Shown here piece by piece: positions 32,129 to 40,719 of a stretch of 64,000 nt of DNA; the first letter of the stretch is position 1; each line of letters opens with the position of its first letter. The translations under genes were made by a program, and so were the position numbers. The notes below the pieces were generated by a model, which had not been told where the DNA came from, made no database searches, and worked only from the letters and a program-made list of their open reading frames with translations. The DNA lies in the NCBI RefSeq assembly GCF_025949695.1, contig NZ_JAPDFL010000001.1, forward strand, positions 248,001 to 312,000. Reading direction: 5' to 3'. This DNA is from Pararhodobacter zhoushanensis. Its GTDB lineage: Bacteria; Pseudomonadota; Alphaproteobacteria; Rhodobacterales; Rhodobacteraceae.

Positions 32129-33917
32129 TCACACCACAATCGTCGCCGCGTCGCCGTTATCGTAGAGCCGCGCCACCAGCCCCGCGCGCCGCAGCAACAG
32201 CTTGCGGAAGTTGAGGTTGCCCTTGGCGGTGATCTCGCCCTCGGCCATCGAGGGCGGCTCGGCCATCACCATCGCCCGGCGGATCGCCTGCGCCGAGCCC
32301 TCGGCCGCGTCCGGTTTCAGCCGCCGCGCGATCTCGGCCGCCTGCGCGACGATCAGCGCACCACCGGCCTCCTCGGCCCCCTTGGCCAGACCCGGCAACG
32401 GGATGATCAGCACACCGACCTCGGACCGGTCGGCCCCCGTGATCACCACGTCCTGCGCCAGACCCTTGAGCTTGGCCAGCACCTCAAGCCGCAGCCCCGC
32501 AGCGCGGACCCATGTCCCGGTGATCAACTTGAACTCCTCGGAAATCCGCCCGTCGAATTTCAAGCCCTTGTTCATATCCCCCGGCTCGACGAATTTCATC
32601 GCGTCGCCGGTGATGAAATAGCCTTCGTCGTCAAAGGCTTCGGCGGTCTTTTCGGCGTCGTGCAGATAGCCCGGCGTGATCGTGTCGCCCTTGACGCGGA
32701 CCTCGAACCTTGTGTCATCCTCCGCCGGAACCAGCTTGACCGTCACGCCCGGCAGCGGCACGCCGATGATGCCGGACTGGTGGGTGAACTCGTGCTGCAA
32801 CAGCGCGGCGGGAGCGGTTTCGGTCAGGCCCCAGCTGGAGTTGAACAGCGGCATCTCGCCGCGCACTTCGCGCGCCATGGCTTCCAGATCAGCCCAGATG
32901 TCCTGTGGCAGCGACGCCCCGGCATAGAACAGCATGTCGAGGTTCTGGAAATACTGCCGCTTGAGCGTCTCGTCCTGCTGCATCGCGTCGCGCAGCACGG
33001 CAAACCCGACCGGCACGTTGAACGCGATACTGGGCGAGACCATGCGCAGGTTGTCCAGCGTGTGCTGCGCCAGCGCGGGTGTCGGCTTGCCGTTGTCGAT
33101 ATAGAACGTGCCGCCGTTCGACAGTACCAGATTGAAGTTATGCGAGCCGCCGAACACATGGTTCCACGGCAGCCAGTCGAGCAGCACCAGCGGCTTGTCG
33201 GCCACAAAGGGCAGCGCGGCTTTCAACTGCGCCTGATTGGTGGTCATCATCCGCTGCGTGGTCAGCACCCCCTTGGGGTGCGAGGTCGAGCCCGAGGTCA
33301 TCAGGTATTTCGCCACCGTATCGGGCGTGACCGCTGCGTTCAGCGCCGAGACATCGCCGCGCCCTTTGAGCAGCGAGATCGAAGAGTGTTTCGCCCGCAG
33401 CGCCGCCCATGCTCACCAGTTTCTCGACGCCCTCGAACACCGGCAGCGCCAGCGCCGTGCCGTAGCGCGCGGCATCATCGGCAAAGACAATGCGCGGTTG
33501 GATCACGCTGGCGATGCGTTCCAGCACCGGATGCGCGCCGGGGATCAGCGCGTATTGCTCGGCCACCGGCACGGTCGGTACGCCGATATACTGCGCGGCC
33601 AGCGTCAGCAGGCCATGGTCCACGCCGTTGCCGCTAACGATCAGGATCGGCGTCTGTGCCCCCATCCCGCGTTCAGCCAGCGAGGCGGCGATGGCGCGCA
33701 CCATCTCCAGCGCCTGCGCATAGGTAACCTCGCGCCAGCCTGCGCCCGAGCGTTCGGCCAGAAACACCCGGTCGGGCGCGGCGGCGGCCCAGTCCACCAG
33801 CCAGTCGGTCGTGCGGCAAGCAATCGGGCCCAGCGCCAGCCCGCTGGTCAGCAGGATCGAACCGTCCGGGCGGTCTTGCCGGCGCGCGTCATGGGCGCGG
33901 TATTTCTGATGGGTCAT
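32129..33917 (-). pseudogene. fcs: Feruloyl-CoA synthase, interrupted by a single-base frameshift
   Basis: Both halves belong to one AMP-forming ligase that activates ferulate and related hydroxycinnamates. The upstream half (33917 to about 33375) has the N-terminus DGSILLTSGLALGPIACRTTDWL and ILIVSGNGVDHGLLTLAAQ. The downstream half has TPDTVAKYLMTSGSTSHPKGV (split across the P-loop), YFITGDAMKFVEPGD and DFKL-like EEFKLITGTWVR. After TLFDL the frame shifts: an extra base near 33371-33380 turns LLKGRGDVSALNAAVTP out of frame. Joined, the protein is about 595 residues, normal for the family. Whether this is a real mutation or an assembly error cannot be decided here. Confidence 0.85.
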
Positions 33918-34356
33918 CGGATGTCCTCCCGTTCAATTCGATCTGCCGCAGGGCGCGGTGCAAGGCGGCGACCTCCTCGTCGCTCAAACCCCGCGTCATG
34001 CGTGTGTCGTGCCCGTTGACCGCCGCAGTGGCCTGTTCGCACAGGCGCTTTCCCTTGGGCGTGGCGGTCAGTTCATAGGCGCGCCGGTCGTCCGGCGCGC
34101 GGATGCGTGTGACCAGCTCGGCCTCTTCCAGATCATCGAGGATCAGCACCAGATTGGGCCGTTCGATCATCAGAATCTCGGCCAGCCGCGTCTGGCGCAG
34201 GCCCGGATTGTCGCGGATGACAACCAGGGTCGAATAGGTCGTCATCCGCAGGCCAAACCCCGCCAGCACGATGCCCAGATCGCCCAGCACCACATTGAGC
34301 GCGCGTTTCATGTCATAGCCGATGAAGGCGCGCAGGGTGCGGTCAGACGAAGCCAT
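33889..34356 (-). CDS. MarR family transcriptional regulator of the hydroxycinnamate cluster
   Basis: A 155-residue winged-helix regulator: helix-turn-helix NPGLRQTRLAEILMIERPNLVLILDDLEEAELVTR (split by me) and wing motif RAPDDRRAYELTATPKGK. It sits between the SDR and fcs genes, 3 bases after the SDR stop and overlapping the fcs start by 29 bases. MarR proteins of hydroxycinnamate clusters are typically released by the CoA thioester made by the ligase. The CGTTA/TAACG palindrome upstream of the SDR gene is a plausible operator. Confidence 0.85.
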   Translation of the reverse strand: MASSDRTLRAFIGYDMKRALNVVLGDLGIVLAGFGLRMTTYSTLVVIRDNPGLRQTRLAEILMIERPNLVLILDDLEEAELVTRIRAPDDRRAYELTATPKGKRLCEQATAAVNGHDTRMTRGLSDEEVAALHRALRQIELNGRTSDDPSEIPRP

Positions 34357-34359
34357 ATC

Positions 34360-35124
34360 TTAGCGCGGGGGCAGACGGGTGGCGCCGTCCAGACGGATCG
34401 TGGTGCCGTTCAGATAGGGGTTCTCGACAATCTGCGCGACCATCAGCCCGTATTCCGACGGATCGCCCAGCCGGTCAGGAAAGGGCACATTGGCGACGAT
34501 CTTGGCGGTGGTTTCGGGCGGCAGGCTTTCCATCATCGGCGTGTTGAACAGCCCCGGCGCAATGGCCATCACCCGGATGCCCGACTGCGCCAGTTCGCGC
34601 GCGGCGGGCAGGCACATGCTGGCGATCCCGCCCTTGGACGCGGCATAGGCCGCCTGACCCACCTGCCCGTCCTGCCACGCGGCCGAGGCGGTGTTGATCA
34701 CCACGCCACGCTCGCCGCCCTCAAGCGGCTCTTGCGCCTGCATGCCCTTCACGGCGTGCGACATGACAATGTAGCTGCCGATCAGGTTGACCCGGATCAC
34801 GCGCTCGAACAGGTCGATGGACATCTTGCCCTCGCGCCCGACGATCCGCGCGGCAAGGCCGATCCCGGCGCAGTTGACGGCGACGCGGGGCATGCCGCCC
34901 CAGGCATCCTGCACCGTGGCAAAGGCAGCCTCGACCGCAGCGGCGTCGCCGACATCGGCCTGCACGCCCAGACCGCCGATGCTGGCGGCGACCGCGCCGG
35001 CCTTGGCGCCATCATAATCAAGCACCACGACCTTGGCGCCGCGCCCGGCCAGAAGGCGGGCTGTCGCCTCGCCCAGCCCGCTGCCGCCACCGGTGACCAG
35101 TGCGATCTGTCCCTCAAGGCGCAT
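34360..35124 (-). CDS. SDR family 3-hydroxyacyl-CoA dehydrogenase (HSD17B10-like)
   Basis: A 254-residue short-chain dehydrogenase. The cofactor motif TGGGSGLG lies near residue 11, an Asp after strand 2 (VVVLDYDGAK) favours NAD, NCAGIG follows near 90, and the catalytic Ser, Tyr and Lys are in NTASAAWQDGQVGQAAYAASKGG (split by me). The pattern QVGQAAYAASKGGI and APGLFNTPMM is that of type-2 3-hydroxyacyl-CoA dehydrogenases. With fcs downstream it probably oxidises the 3-hydroxy-phenylpropionyl-CoA intermediate of side-chain shortening. No hydratase or thiolase gene is next to it. Confidence 0.85.
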   Translation of the reverse strand: MRLEGQIALVTGGGSGLGEATARLLAGRGAKVVVLDYDGAKAGAVAASIGGLGVQADVGDAAAVEAAFATVQDAWGGMPRVAVNCAGIGLAARIVGREGKMSIDLFERVIRVNLIGSYIVMSHAVKGMQAQEPLEGGERGVVINTASAAWQDGQVGQAAYAASKGGIASMCLPAARELAQSGIRVMAIAPGLFNTPMMESLPPETTAKIVANVPFPDRLGDPSEYGLMVAQIVENPYLNGTTIRLDGATRLPPR

Positions 35125-35156
35125 GATGGTTCCCTCCCGAAATCAACCTGCTTATT

Positions 35157-35173
35157 CGTTACATGACATAACG
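35157..35173. promoter_or_regulatory. Putative MarR operator before the SDR-marR-fcs operon
   Basis: CGTTA-CATGACA-TAACG, inverted arms of 5 bases around a 7-base centre, located 33-49 bases upstream of the SDR start. It is the only palindrome of note in the 134-base gap between the TRAP dctM stop and the SDR gene. Confidence 0.5.
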
Positions 35174-35258
35174 GTTTAATCTGTCAATCCTTGGCGTGCG
35201 CCGGTACGAAAATGGGGGCCAGAAGGCCCCCATTCAGTTCCGTCAGCGCTGCGGTGCA

Positions 35259-36572
35259 TCACGGTATCAAGAACAGCGTGATCGCCGGGAAGGCCACCAG
35301 AATCGCCACCCGCACCATGTCCGACAGCACAAAGAACGAGACCGCCTTGTAGGTCGAGGTCATCGGCGTCGCGCGGTCCATGGCGTTGATGATGAACAGG
35401 TTCATCCCCACGGGCGGTGTTATCAACCCGGTCTCGACCACGATCAGCACCAGAATGCCGAACCAGATGGCGACGTGTTCCTGCGACATGCCGAAATCGA
35501 GCGCCATCATCATCGGGAAGAAGATCGGCACGGTCAGCAGGATCATCGACAGGCTGTCCATGACACAGCCCAGCGCCAGATAGATCAGCAAGATCAGCAC
35601 CAGCACCATCACCGGGGCCAGCCCAAGGCCGAGCACCCATTCGCTGAGCGCCTGCGGCACCCGCGTGCGGGCCAGAAAGCCGTTATAGAAGGCCGCGCCG
35701 AAGACGATGAAGAAGATCATCGCGGTCGAGCGGGCGGTCGAGGTGAAGCTTTCCAGCAGCGTTCTGAAGTTCAGCCCCCGGTTGGCCAGCGCGATCAACC
35801 CCGTGCCCAGCGCGCCGACAGCCGCGCCTTCGGTCGGAGTGAAGACGCCGCCATAGATGCCGCCGACCACCGCCAGAAACACCACCAGTACCGGCCAGAC
35901 CCCCAGCAGCAGGCGGAAGCGGTCGGGCCAGTTGATCCGCTCGGCGGTGCCGGCGCGGTTGGGATAGAGGCGCACATAGATCGAGATGACGATCATGTAG
36001 CCGATCGCGGCCAGAATGCCCGGCGCGAAGGCGGCGAGGAACAGCTTGGCGATGTTCTGCTCGGCAAGGATCGCATAGATCACCAGCACGACCGAGGGCG
36101 GGATCAGGATGCCCAGCGTGCCGCCTGCGGCCAGCAGGGCGGTCGAGATCCCGCCGTCATAGCCAAAGCGCTTGAGTTCGGGCAGGGCGACGCGGCCCAT
36201 GGTCGCCGCCGTCGCCAGCGACGAGCCGCAAATCGCGCCGAAGCCCGCGCAGGACGCCACGGCAGCAATGCCGACGCCGCCCTTTCGGTGCCCGACAAAG
36301 GCCGCCGCGGCCTTGAACAGCGCCGAGGACATGCCGCCGATGGTGGCGAAATACCCCATCAGCAGAAACATCGGCACCACGGCCAGCGCCTCACTGGCAA
36401 AGGTCGAATAGGCCGCATTCTTGAGTTGTGCCAAGGGGATGCGGCTTGAGCCGTCAATGATCCAGTAACCGCAGAAGCCGGTCACGAACATCGACAAGCC
36501 GATGGGTACGCGGACAAAGATCAGCCCCAGCAGGACCGGAAAGGACAGGATACCGATTGCGAGGTTGCTCAA
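35259..36572 (-). CDS. TRAP transporter large permease (DctM family), second system
   Basis: A 437-residue membrane protein with about 12 helices. DctM blocks: GIAAVASCAGFGAICGSSLATAATMGRVALPELKRFGYD (split by me), LGILIPPSVVLVIYAI, YGGVFTPTEGAAVGAL and GLITPPVGMNLFIINAM. The start is TTG at 36572 (LSNLAIGILSFPVL), whose TTGA overlaps the dctQ stop; the frame is open far upstream but that part is a dctQ shadow. It belongs to the operon that begins at 38347. Confidence 0.9.
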   Translation of the reverse strand: MSNLAIGILSFPVLLGLIFVRVPIGLSMFVTGFCGYWIIDGSSRIPLAQLKNAAYSTFASEALAVVPMFLLMGYFATIGGMSSALFKAAAAFVGHRKGGVGIAAVASCAGFGAICGSSLATAATMGRVALPELKRFGYDGGISTALLAAGGTLGILIPPSVVLVIYAILAEQNIAKLFLAAFAPGILAAIGYMIVISIYVRLYPNRAGTAERINWPDRFRLLLGVWPVLVVFLAVVGGIYGGVFTPTEGAAVGALGTGLIALANRGLNFRTLLESFTSTARSTAMIFFIVFGAAFYNGFLARTRVPQALSEWVLGLGLAPVMVLVLILLIYLALGCVMDSLSMILLTVPIFFPMMMALDFGMSQEHVAIWFGILVLIVVETGLITPPVGMNLFIINAMDRATPMTSTYKAVSFFVLSDMVRVAILVAFPAITLFLIP

Positions 36573-37162
36573 TGGTCTGCTCCGGCGGCTGAGAGGATGG
36601 TGTGTCTGGTGACCGCCTCGGCCACGCGAACAAGCGCCACATAGACGCCAATGGCGGCGGTGATCACGGCGGGCACAAGGGCCGCGGCGTAGTTCCACCA
36701 CAGGGGATATTGCAGCAGGAACGTCGTCGACCGGCGGCGGGCAAGGGTGTTCATCCCGTCGTAGAGCTGCACCGCAATCAGAACCAGAACGCCCGCGAAA
36801 AGGATTTCGATGAACACTTGCAGCCAGCGGCGCTGGTTGTCGCTCAGGCCCGAGGTGAAGACATCCACCGTGGCGTGCCCGGCGGTGATCTGACACCAGC
36901 CCAGAAAGCAGAACACGCTGACAGCCAGCCCTGCGACAAGGAATTCATAATCGCCGAAGATCGGCCCGACCCCGGCATCCAGCAGCGACCGCGCGACATC
37001 GGGCATGGTTTCCTGCATCCAGGCAGAATGCAGCACATCCGACGCTTCGCGGCCCAGAATGGACAGGCAGAGCATCAGTACCAGCGCTGTCAGCAAGGCA
37101 CCGCCGACAACTGCCATGGTCCAGGCAAGCCCGTAAAAGATCTTGTGGATCGTCTTGAACAT
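36569..37162 (-). CDS. TRAP transporter small permease (DctQ family), second system
   Basis: A 197-residue protein with four membrane segments: AWTMAVVGGALLTALVLML, EFLVAGLAVSVFCFLGWCQ, VFIEILFAGVLVLIAVQLY and NYAAALVPAVITAAIGVYVAL. It is somewhat longer than usual DctQ proteins, with an extra polar loop near residues 40-65. The start is ATG 37162 behind AGAGGGACA. The frame is open to 37279, but that part overlaps the intercistronic hairpin. Confidence 0.87.
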   Translation of the reverse strand: MFKTIHKIFYGLAWTMAVVGGALLTALVLMLCLSILGREASDVLHSAWMQETMPDVARSLLDAGVGPIFGDYEFLVAGLAVSVFCFLGWCQITAGHATVDVFTSGLSDNQRRWLQVFIEILFAGVLVLIAVQLYDGMNTLARRRSTTFLLQYPLWWNYAAALVPAVITAAIGVYVALVRVAEAVTRHTILSAAGADH

Positions 37163-37258
37163 TGTCCCTCTTCCCTGGATGACCGGTTGATCCGGCGTCT
37201 TGGGGCCGGCGCGCGGGTCAGACTGCGCTGTCCACGGACCGTTGTCTTGTTTGTGAGA

Positions 37259-37284
37259 GGGGCGCGGCCTGTCGGCCACGCCCC
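37259..37284 (-). promoter_or_regulatory. Intercistronic hairpin between second dctP and dctQ
   Basis: GGGGCGCGGCC (37259-37269) and GGCCACGCCCC (37274-37284) form an 11-base stem with one G-T pair and a 4-base loop. It sits 25 bases after the dctP stop and resembles in place the hairpin of the first TRAP operon. Confidence 0.55.
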
Positions 37285-37309
37285 ATCGTCTTTGCGCAAT
37301 GGATGCCGC

Positions 37310-38347
37310 TTAGTTCGCAGCCTCGTAGTCAGACATCAGCTGGCGGGCTTCGTCGATCAGGGCCTGACCGTCGATGCCGCGACCGTTCATGTCTTCAACC
37401 CAGGTTGCATACAGCGGCTGGACCACCTCCACCCATTCCTGCGCATCGGCTTCGGACACGGTGACGATGTTGTTGCCCAGATCGACAGCGACCTGACGCG
37501 CCGGACCGTCAGCATCGGCTTGCGTGCCGCCCGCGAAGATCGAGAACTCGAGCCCCGAGTTGTTGTCGATGACTTCCTGCAGATCGGCGGGCAGCGAATC
37601 GTAGGTGTCCTGGTTCATTGCGAACGAGAACGTCAGCACATACAGCGCCGGACCTTCGATTTCGGTGTGGTTGTGCACCAGTTCGGACACGTGCAGCGCC
37701 GAGGTCACTTCCCACGGGATCGTCGTGCCGTCGATGACGCCGCGCGACAGGGCCTCGGGCACGCCCGACACTGGCAGACCGACGGCTTCGGCACCCACCA
37801 GCGCCAGCAGATCGTTCACGCCACGCGACCCGCCGCGGATTTTCATCCCTTGCAGATCGGACGGGTGCACGATCGGGCGGTTGGTGTGGAACATGCCCGG
37901 GCCGTGAACCCACATGGCCAGCATGTGCACGCCGGCGAAATCTTCCTGCATGTGCTCTTCATACATCGTCCACAGCGCGGACGAGGCAGCGCGGGCATCC
38001 GACACCATGAACGGCAGTTCGAACACTTCGGTCTGCGGGAAGCGGCCCGGCGTGTAGCCGTTCACCGTCCAGATGATGTCGGCAATGCCGTCCATCGCCT
38101 GATCCATCAGTTCCGGCGGGGTGCCGCCCAGCGCCATCGAGGCGTAACGCTCGATCTCGATCCGGCCGCCCGAGTCGCGCTCGACGTTGTCAGCCCAGAC
38201 ATCCAGCACGTCCCGCGGGACGTTGGCCTGCGCCGGCAGGAACTGGTGCATGCGCAGGGTGAATTCCTGCGCCGTCGCAGCCCCGGTGGTCAGCGCCGCA
38301 ATTGCGGTCGCCCCCATGAGGCCGAGAAGCGTGGTACGTTTCGTCAT
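37310..38347 (-). CDS. TRAP transporter substrate-binding protein (DctP family), second system
   Basis: A 345-residue periplasmic protein with a signal peptide (LLGLMGATAIAALTTGAATAQEF). DctP signature: LQGMKIRGGSRGVNDLLALVGAEAVGLPVSGVPEALSRGVIDGT (split by me), and Arg in KIRGGS is the expected carboxylate contact. GGGAGGAGAT precedes the ATG. Tandem TGCA half-sites before the gene suggest BoxR control, and the genes downstream make a feruloyl-CoA synthase. Benzoate or a hydroxycinnamate is therefore the likely cargo; the sequence alone cannot say which. Confidence 0.9.
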   Translation of the reverse strand: MTKRTTLLGLMGATAIAALTTGAATAQEFTLRMHQFLPAQANVPRDVLDVWADNVERDSGGRIEIERYASMALGGTPPELMDQAMDGIADIIWTVNGYTPGRFPQTEVFELPFMVSDARAASSALWTMYEEHMQEDFAGVHMLAMWVHGPGMFHTNRPIVHPSDLQGMKIRGGSRGVNDLLALVGAEAVGLPVSGVPEALSRGVIDGTTIPWEVTSALHVSELVHNHTEIEGPALYVLTFSFAMNQDTYDSLPADLQEVIDNNSGLEFSIFAGGTQADADGPARQVAVDLGNNIVTVSEADAQEWVEVVQPLYATWVEDMNGRGIDGQALIDEARQLMSDYEAAN

Positions 38348-38373
38348 GTGATCTCCTCCCTAGAGTCTCAGAT

Positions 38374-38397
38374 GGCACTATCTTGCATCAGATTGCA
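38374..38397. promoter_or_regulatory. Putative BoxR operator before the second TRAP operon
   Basis: GGCA-N6-TGCA-N6-TGCA: three half-sites at 10-base periodicity (38374-38377, 38384-38387, 38394-38397). The first spacer is CTATCT, sharing CTAT with the boxC and boxR sites; the second pair is a perfect TGCA-TCAGAT-TGCA. It lies 27-50 bases upstream of the dctP start. Confidence 0.6.
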
Positions 38398-38412
38398 CAA
38401 GAAGCATTTTGT

Positions 38413-38430
38413 TGCCAATACTTGTTGGCA
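38413..38430. promoter_or_regulatory. Inverted repeat upstream of second TRAP operon
   Basis: TGCCAA-TACTTG-TTGGCA, a perfect 6-base inverted repeat 66-83 bases before dctP. It is a candidate binding site for a second regulator, type unknown. Confidence 0.4.
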
Positions 38431-38475
38431 CAAGTCGCCGTTTCAGGCGAATACTAATTTCGCTCCCGGGCATAA

Positions 38476-38499
38476 GTTTGTGCTATTTCCTGCACAAAC
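38476..38499. terminator. Inverted repeat just after the maleylpyruvate isomerase gene
   Basis: GTTTGTGC (38476-38483) and GCACAAAC (38492-38499) around an 8-base centre, flanked further out by CCCGGG on each side. It lies 12-35 bases after the isomerase stop on the - strand. It could be a terminator without T-tract or an operator for the downstream TRAP genes. Confidence 0.4.
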
Positions 38500-38510
38500 C
38501 CGGGACTTGG

Positions 38511-39155
38511 TTACTCGGCATCCGGCTGCTGCGACGGGTGCGCCGCCGCAAAGGCAGGATGCGTATCGCAGGCGGCGGCAATCTCGGTAAGGCGGGGCAT
38601 GGCGCTGGTATCAACCTTGAAGCGTTTGGCCGAAAAAAACTGAGGAATCAGATAGATCTCGGCCATGCCCGGCGCGTCGCCAAAGGCAAAGCGGGTGGGC
38701 GGGCGTTTGGCCAGAAGGGCCTCGCAACTGGCCAGACCCTCGCCGATCCAGCGCTGGCACCAGGCCTCTTTGCCGTCTGGCCCCTGGCCATAAGCGGTTT
38801 CAAGATACTGCAAGGTCCGCAGGTTCTGCAGCGGATGGATTTCGCAGGCGATCACCGCACAGAAAGCCCGCACCGCCGCCCGCTCTGCCGCATCCTGCGG
38901 CAACAGGCGCGGCTCGGGATGCGTTTCGTCCAGCCATTCCAGAATCGCGGGTGATTGGGTCAGCACCAGCCCGTCCACCTCAAGCGTCGGCACCAGCCCT
39001 TGCGGGTTCAGCGCACGGTATGCTGCCGACTTCTGCTGCCCGCCATCCTTGACCAGATGCACCGGTACGAACGCGGGCGTCAGGCCCTTGAGGTTGAAGG
39101 CAATGCGGCAACGATAGCTGGAAGAGCTGCGGAAATAGCCGTGAAACCGCATCAT
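38511..39155 (-). CDS. nagL: Maleylpyruvate/maleylacetoacetate isomerase (zeta-class glutathione transferase)
   Basis: A 214-residue glutathione transferase. The zeta-class active-site motif is present as SSSSYRCRIAFNLKGL (from residue about 9), followed by LNPQGLVPTLEVDGLVLTQS and the C-terminal helical domain with GDAPGMAEIYLIPQFFSAKRF (split by me). It isomerises maleylpyruvate to fumarylpyruvate using glutathione; maleylacetoacetate is the alternative. Pairing with a fumarylpyruvate hydrolase by ATGA overlap favours the gentisate route. Start is ATG 39155 or the adjacent ATG 39152. Confidence 0.82.
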   Translation of the reverse strand: MMRFHGYFRSSSSYRCRIAFNLKGLTPAFVPVHLVKDGGQQKSAAYRALNPQGLVPTLEVDGLVLTQSPAILEWLDETHPEPRLLPQDAAERAAVRAFCAVIACEIHPLQNLRTLQYLETAYGQGPDGKEAWCQRWIGEGLASCEALLAKRPPTRFAFGDAPGMAEIYLIPQFFSAKRFKVDTSAMPRLTEIAAACDTHPAFAAAHPSQQPDAE

Positions 39156-39850
39156 TCGGCGGCCCCCAGCGTCAGGCTGATCGGCTCGAGCCCGTCGATG
39201 CCACCGGTGATCGCATCCCCGGCCACCACCGGGCCGACGCCTGCGGGCGTGCCGGTCAGGATGATGTCGCCCGGTTGCAGGTGATAGTAATGCGACAGGT
39301 GGCTGATGACCTCGGCCGGCGACCAGACCATATCGTCCAGCGTGGCGTCCTGCCGGGTGGTGCCGTTGACCTCCAGATGGATGCGCCGTCCGGCCAGCGC
39401 GAAGCCTGCCGCCGGGGTGAGCGTGGTCAGCACTGCCGAACCCTCGACATCCTTGCCCAGATCCCACGGGCGGCGGTTGTCCTTGCCGTCTTGCTGGCGG
39501 TCACGCCGCGTCATGTCCAGCCCGCAGCCATAGGCGAAGATCGCGGCCTCGGCCTGCGCCAGATCGGCCTTGAACACGGCGTCACCGACAGCGACGACCA
39601 GCTCCATCTCATAGTGGAAATCCGAGGTGCCCGGCGGATAGGGCCGTGTTTCGCCCGACAGACACACCGCCGAGACCGCCGATTTGGTGAAATACCACGG
39701 CGCCTCACGGTCCACGGTGCCGCCCATTTCGGCGGCGTGCGCCTCATAGTTGCGGCCCACGCAGAAGATGCGCGACACGGGATATTCGGCCGCCTGCCCC
39801 AGCACCTTGAGGCTGCGCACGGGCGCGGGTGTAAACAGATACTGGGTCAT
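39152..39850 (-). CDS. nagK: Fumarylpyruvate hydrolase (FAH family)
   Basis: A 232-residue fumarylacetoacetate-hydrolase-fold protein. Metal- and substrate-binding blocks: IFCVGRNYEAHAAEMG, WYFTKSAVSAVC, FHYEMELVVAVG, YGCGLDMTRRDRQ and PGDIILTGTPAGVGPV. This is the short FAH type that splits fumarylpyruvate to fumarate and pyruvate. The last two steps of gentisate degradation are thus encoded, but no gentisate 1,2-dioxygenase is in the window. The gene is divergent from a MarR regulator. Confidence 0.87.
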   Translation of the reverse strand: MTQYLFTPAPVRSLKVLGQAAEYPVSRIFCVGRNYEAHAAEMGGTVDREAPWYFTKSAVSAVCLSGETRPYPPGTSDFHYEMELVVAVGDAVFKADLAQAEAAIFAYGCGLDMTRRDRQQDGKDNRRPWDLGKDVEGSAVLTTLTPAAGFALAGRRIHLEVNGTTRQDATLDDMVWSPAEVISHLSHYYHLQPGDIILTGTPAGVGPVVAGDAITGGIDGLEPISLTLGAAE

Positions 39851-40063
39851 CTGGCCGGGTCCTTATCGGTGCCCGTCGCGCGGGCGGTCATGGCGGCAGG
39901 CCACGTGGCAGTGGCCCCGCGCCGCGGTGGCGGCGTGCCCTGTTGTGGCATGTCCTGATCCGGCAGAAAACACCGGCTCATGCCCCGGTCAGAGGCAAGC
40001 GGATGAGCGCGCCCAACTGTGCCATACGATTCGCCCTCCTCAACGCCCGATAAAGGAAGTGTG

Positions 40064-40107
40064 CTAACAATTAGTCCACTTGTCAAACGCCATCGCTTGT
40101 CTATCCT
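40064..40107. promoter_or_regulatory. Divergent control region: marR promoter and near-palindromic operator
   Basis: CTAACAATTAG (40064-40074) is an 11-base near-palindrome of the A/T-rich kind bound by MarR proteins. Directly downstream TTGTCA (40080-40085) and TATCCT (40102-40107), 16 bases apart, form a promoter for marR. The gap of 263 bases between nagK and marR otherwise shows no gene. Confidence 0.5.
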
Positions 40108-40113
40108 GCGCTC

Positions 40114-40719
40114 ATGTCCGTGATCCAAACCATGCCGGGCCATCTGATCCGGCGCCTGAACCAAATATCCGTGTCGATCTTCCAGGCCCGCATCGCCGAG
40201 CTGGGGCTGGATTTGACGCCGGTGCAATTTGCCGCGCTGGCGTCGCTGCGCGACAATCCCGGCATTGATCAGGCGACGCTGGCCGGGTTGATTGCGCATG
40301 ACCGCGTGACGATGGGCGGCGTGATCGATCGGCTGCAGGCCAAGGGGCTGGTTCTGCGCATGGTGAACAGCAAGGATCGCCGCGCTCGGCAGGTATCGCT
40401 GACCCTTGAGGGGCGCGCGCTGATCGACCGGTTGTTGCCCGAGATCGACGCGATTCAGACCGACATCCTGTGCGGGCTGAACCCTGAGGAACAGGTGCAG
40501 TTCACCGCCCTGGCGACCAAGGCGATGCTGGCCGCCAACGAGCGCAGCCGCGCGCCGATGCGGCCCCGGGATGAGGCCCCCCACGATCAGGACAAGGCGA
40601 TCCGGCGATCCAGATTGAGTGACGCAAGAAACCGCTGGTCATGGCTGACCACCACCAGCGCACCGTCAAAGCTGGTCAGCGCGACCTCAAGCGCCTCGGT
40701 TGCGTCCAGATCCAGATGA
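40114..40719 (+). CDS. MarR family regulator (gentisate-branch), 3' end uncertain
   Basis: A MarR winged-helix protein: LRDNPGIDQATLAGLIAHDR is the recognition region, GGVIDRLQAKGLVLR follows, and SKDRRARQVSLTLEGRAL is the wing. The real domain ends near residue 150. As read, the frame runs on to residue 201, overlapping the ABC-F gene by 133 bases with a low-complexity tail. A one-base change in the C6 run at 40577-40582 would end it after about 160-170 residues, so the 3' end may be a further indel. It probably represses nagKL. Confidence 0.8.
   Translation: MSVIQTMPGHLIRRLNQISVSIFQARIAELGLDLTPVQFAALASLRDNPGIDQATLAGLIAHDRVTMGGVIDRLQAKGLVLRMVNSKDRRARQVSLTLEGRALIDRLLPEIDAIQTDILCGLNPEEQVQFTALATKAMLAANERSRAPMRPRDEAPHDQDKAIRRSRLSDARNRWSWLTTTSAPSKLVSATSSASVASRSR

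Noticed and set aside
35196..36449. A 417-codon frame rich in Gln, Arg, Asp and His opposite the second dctM
   Set aside because: Antisense to a DctM gene with all expected motifs; composition is a by-product of high GC codon use.
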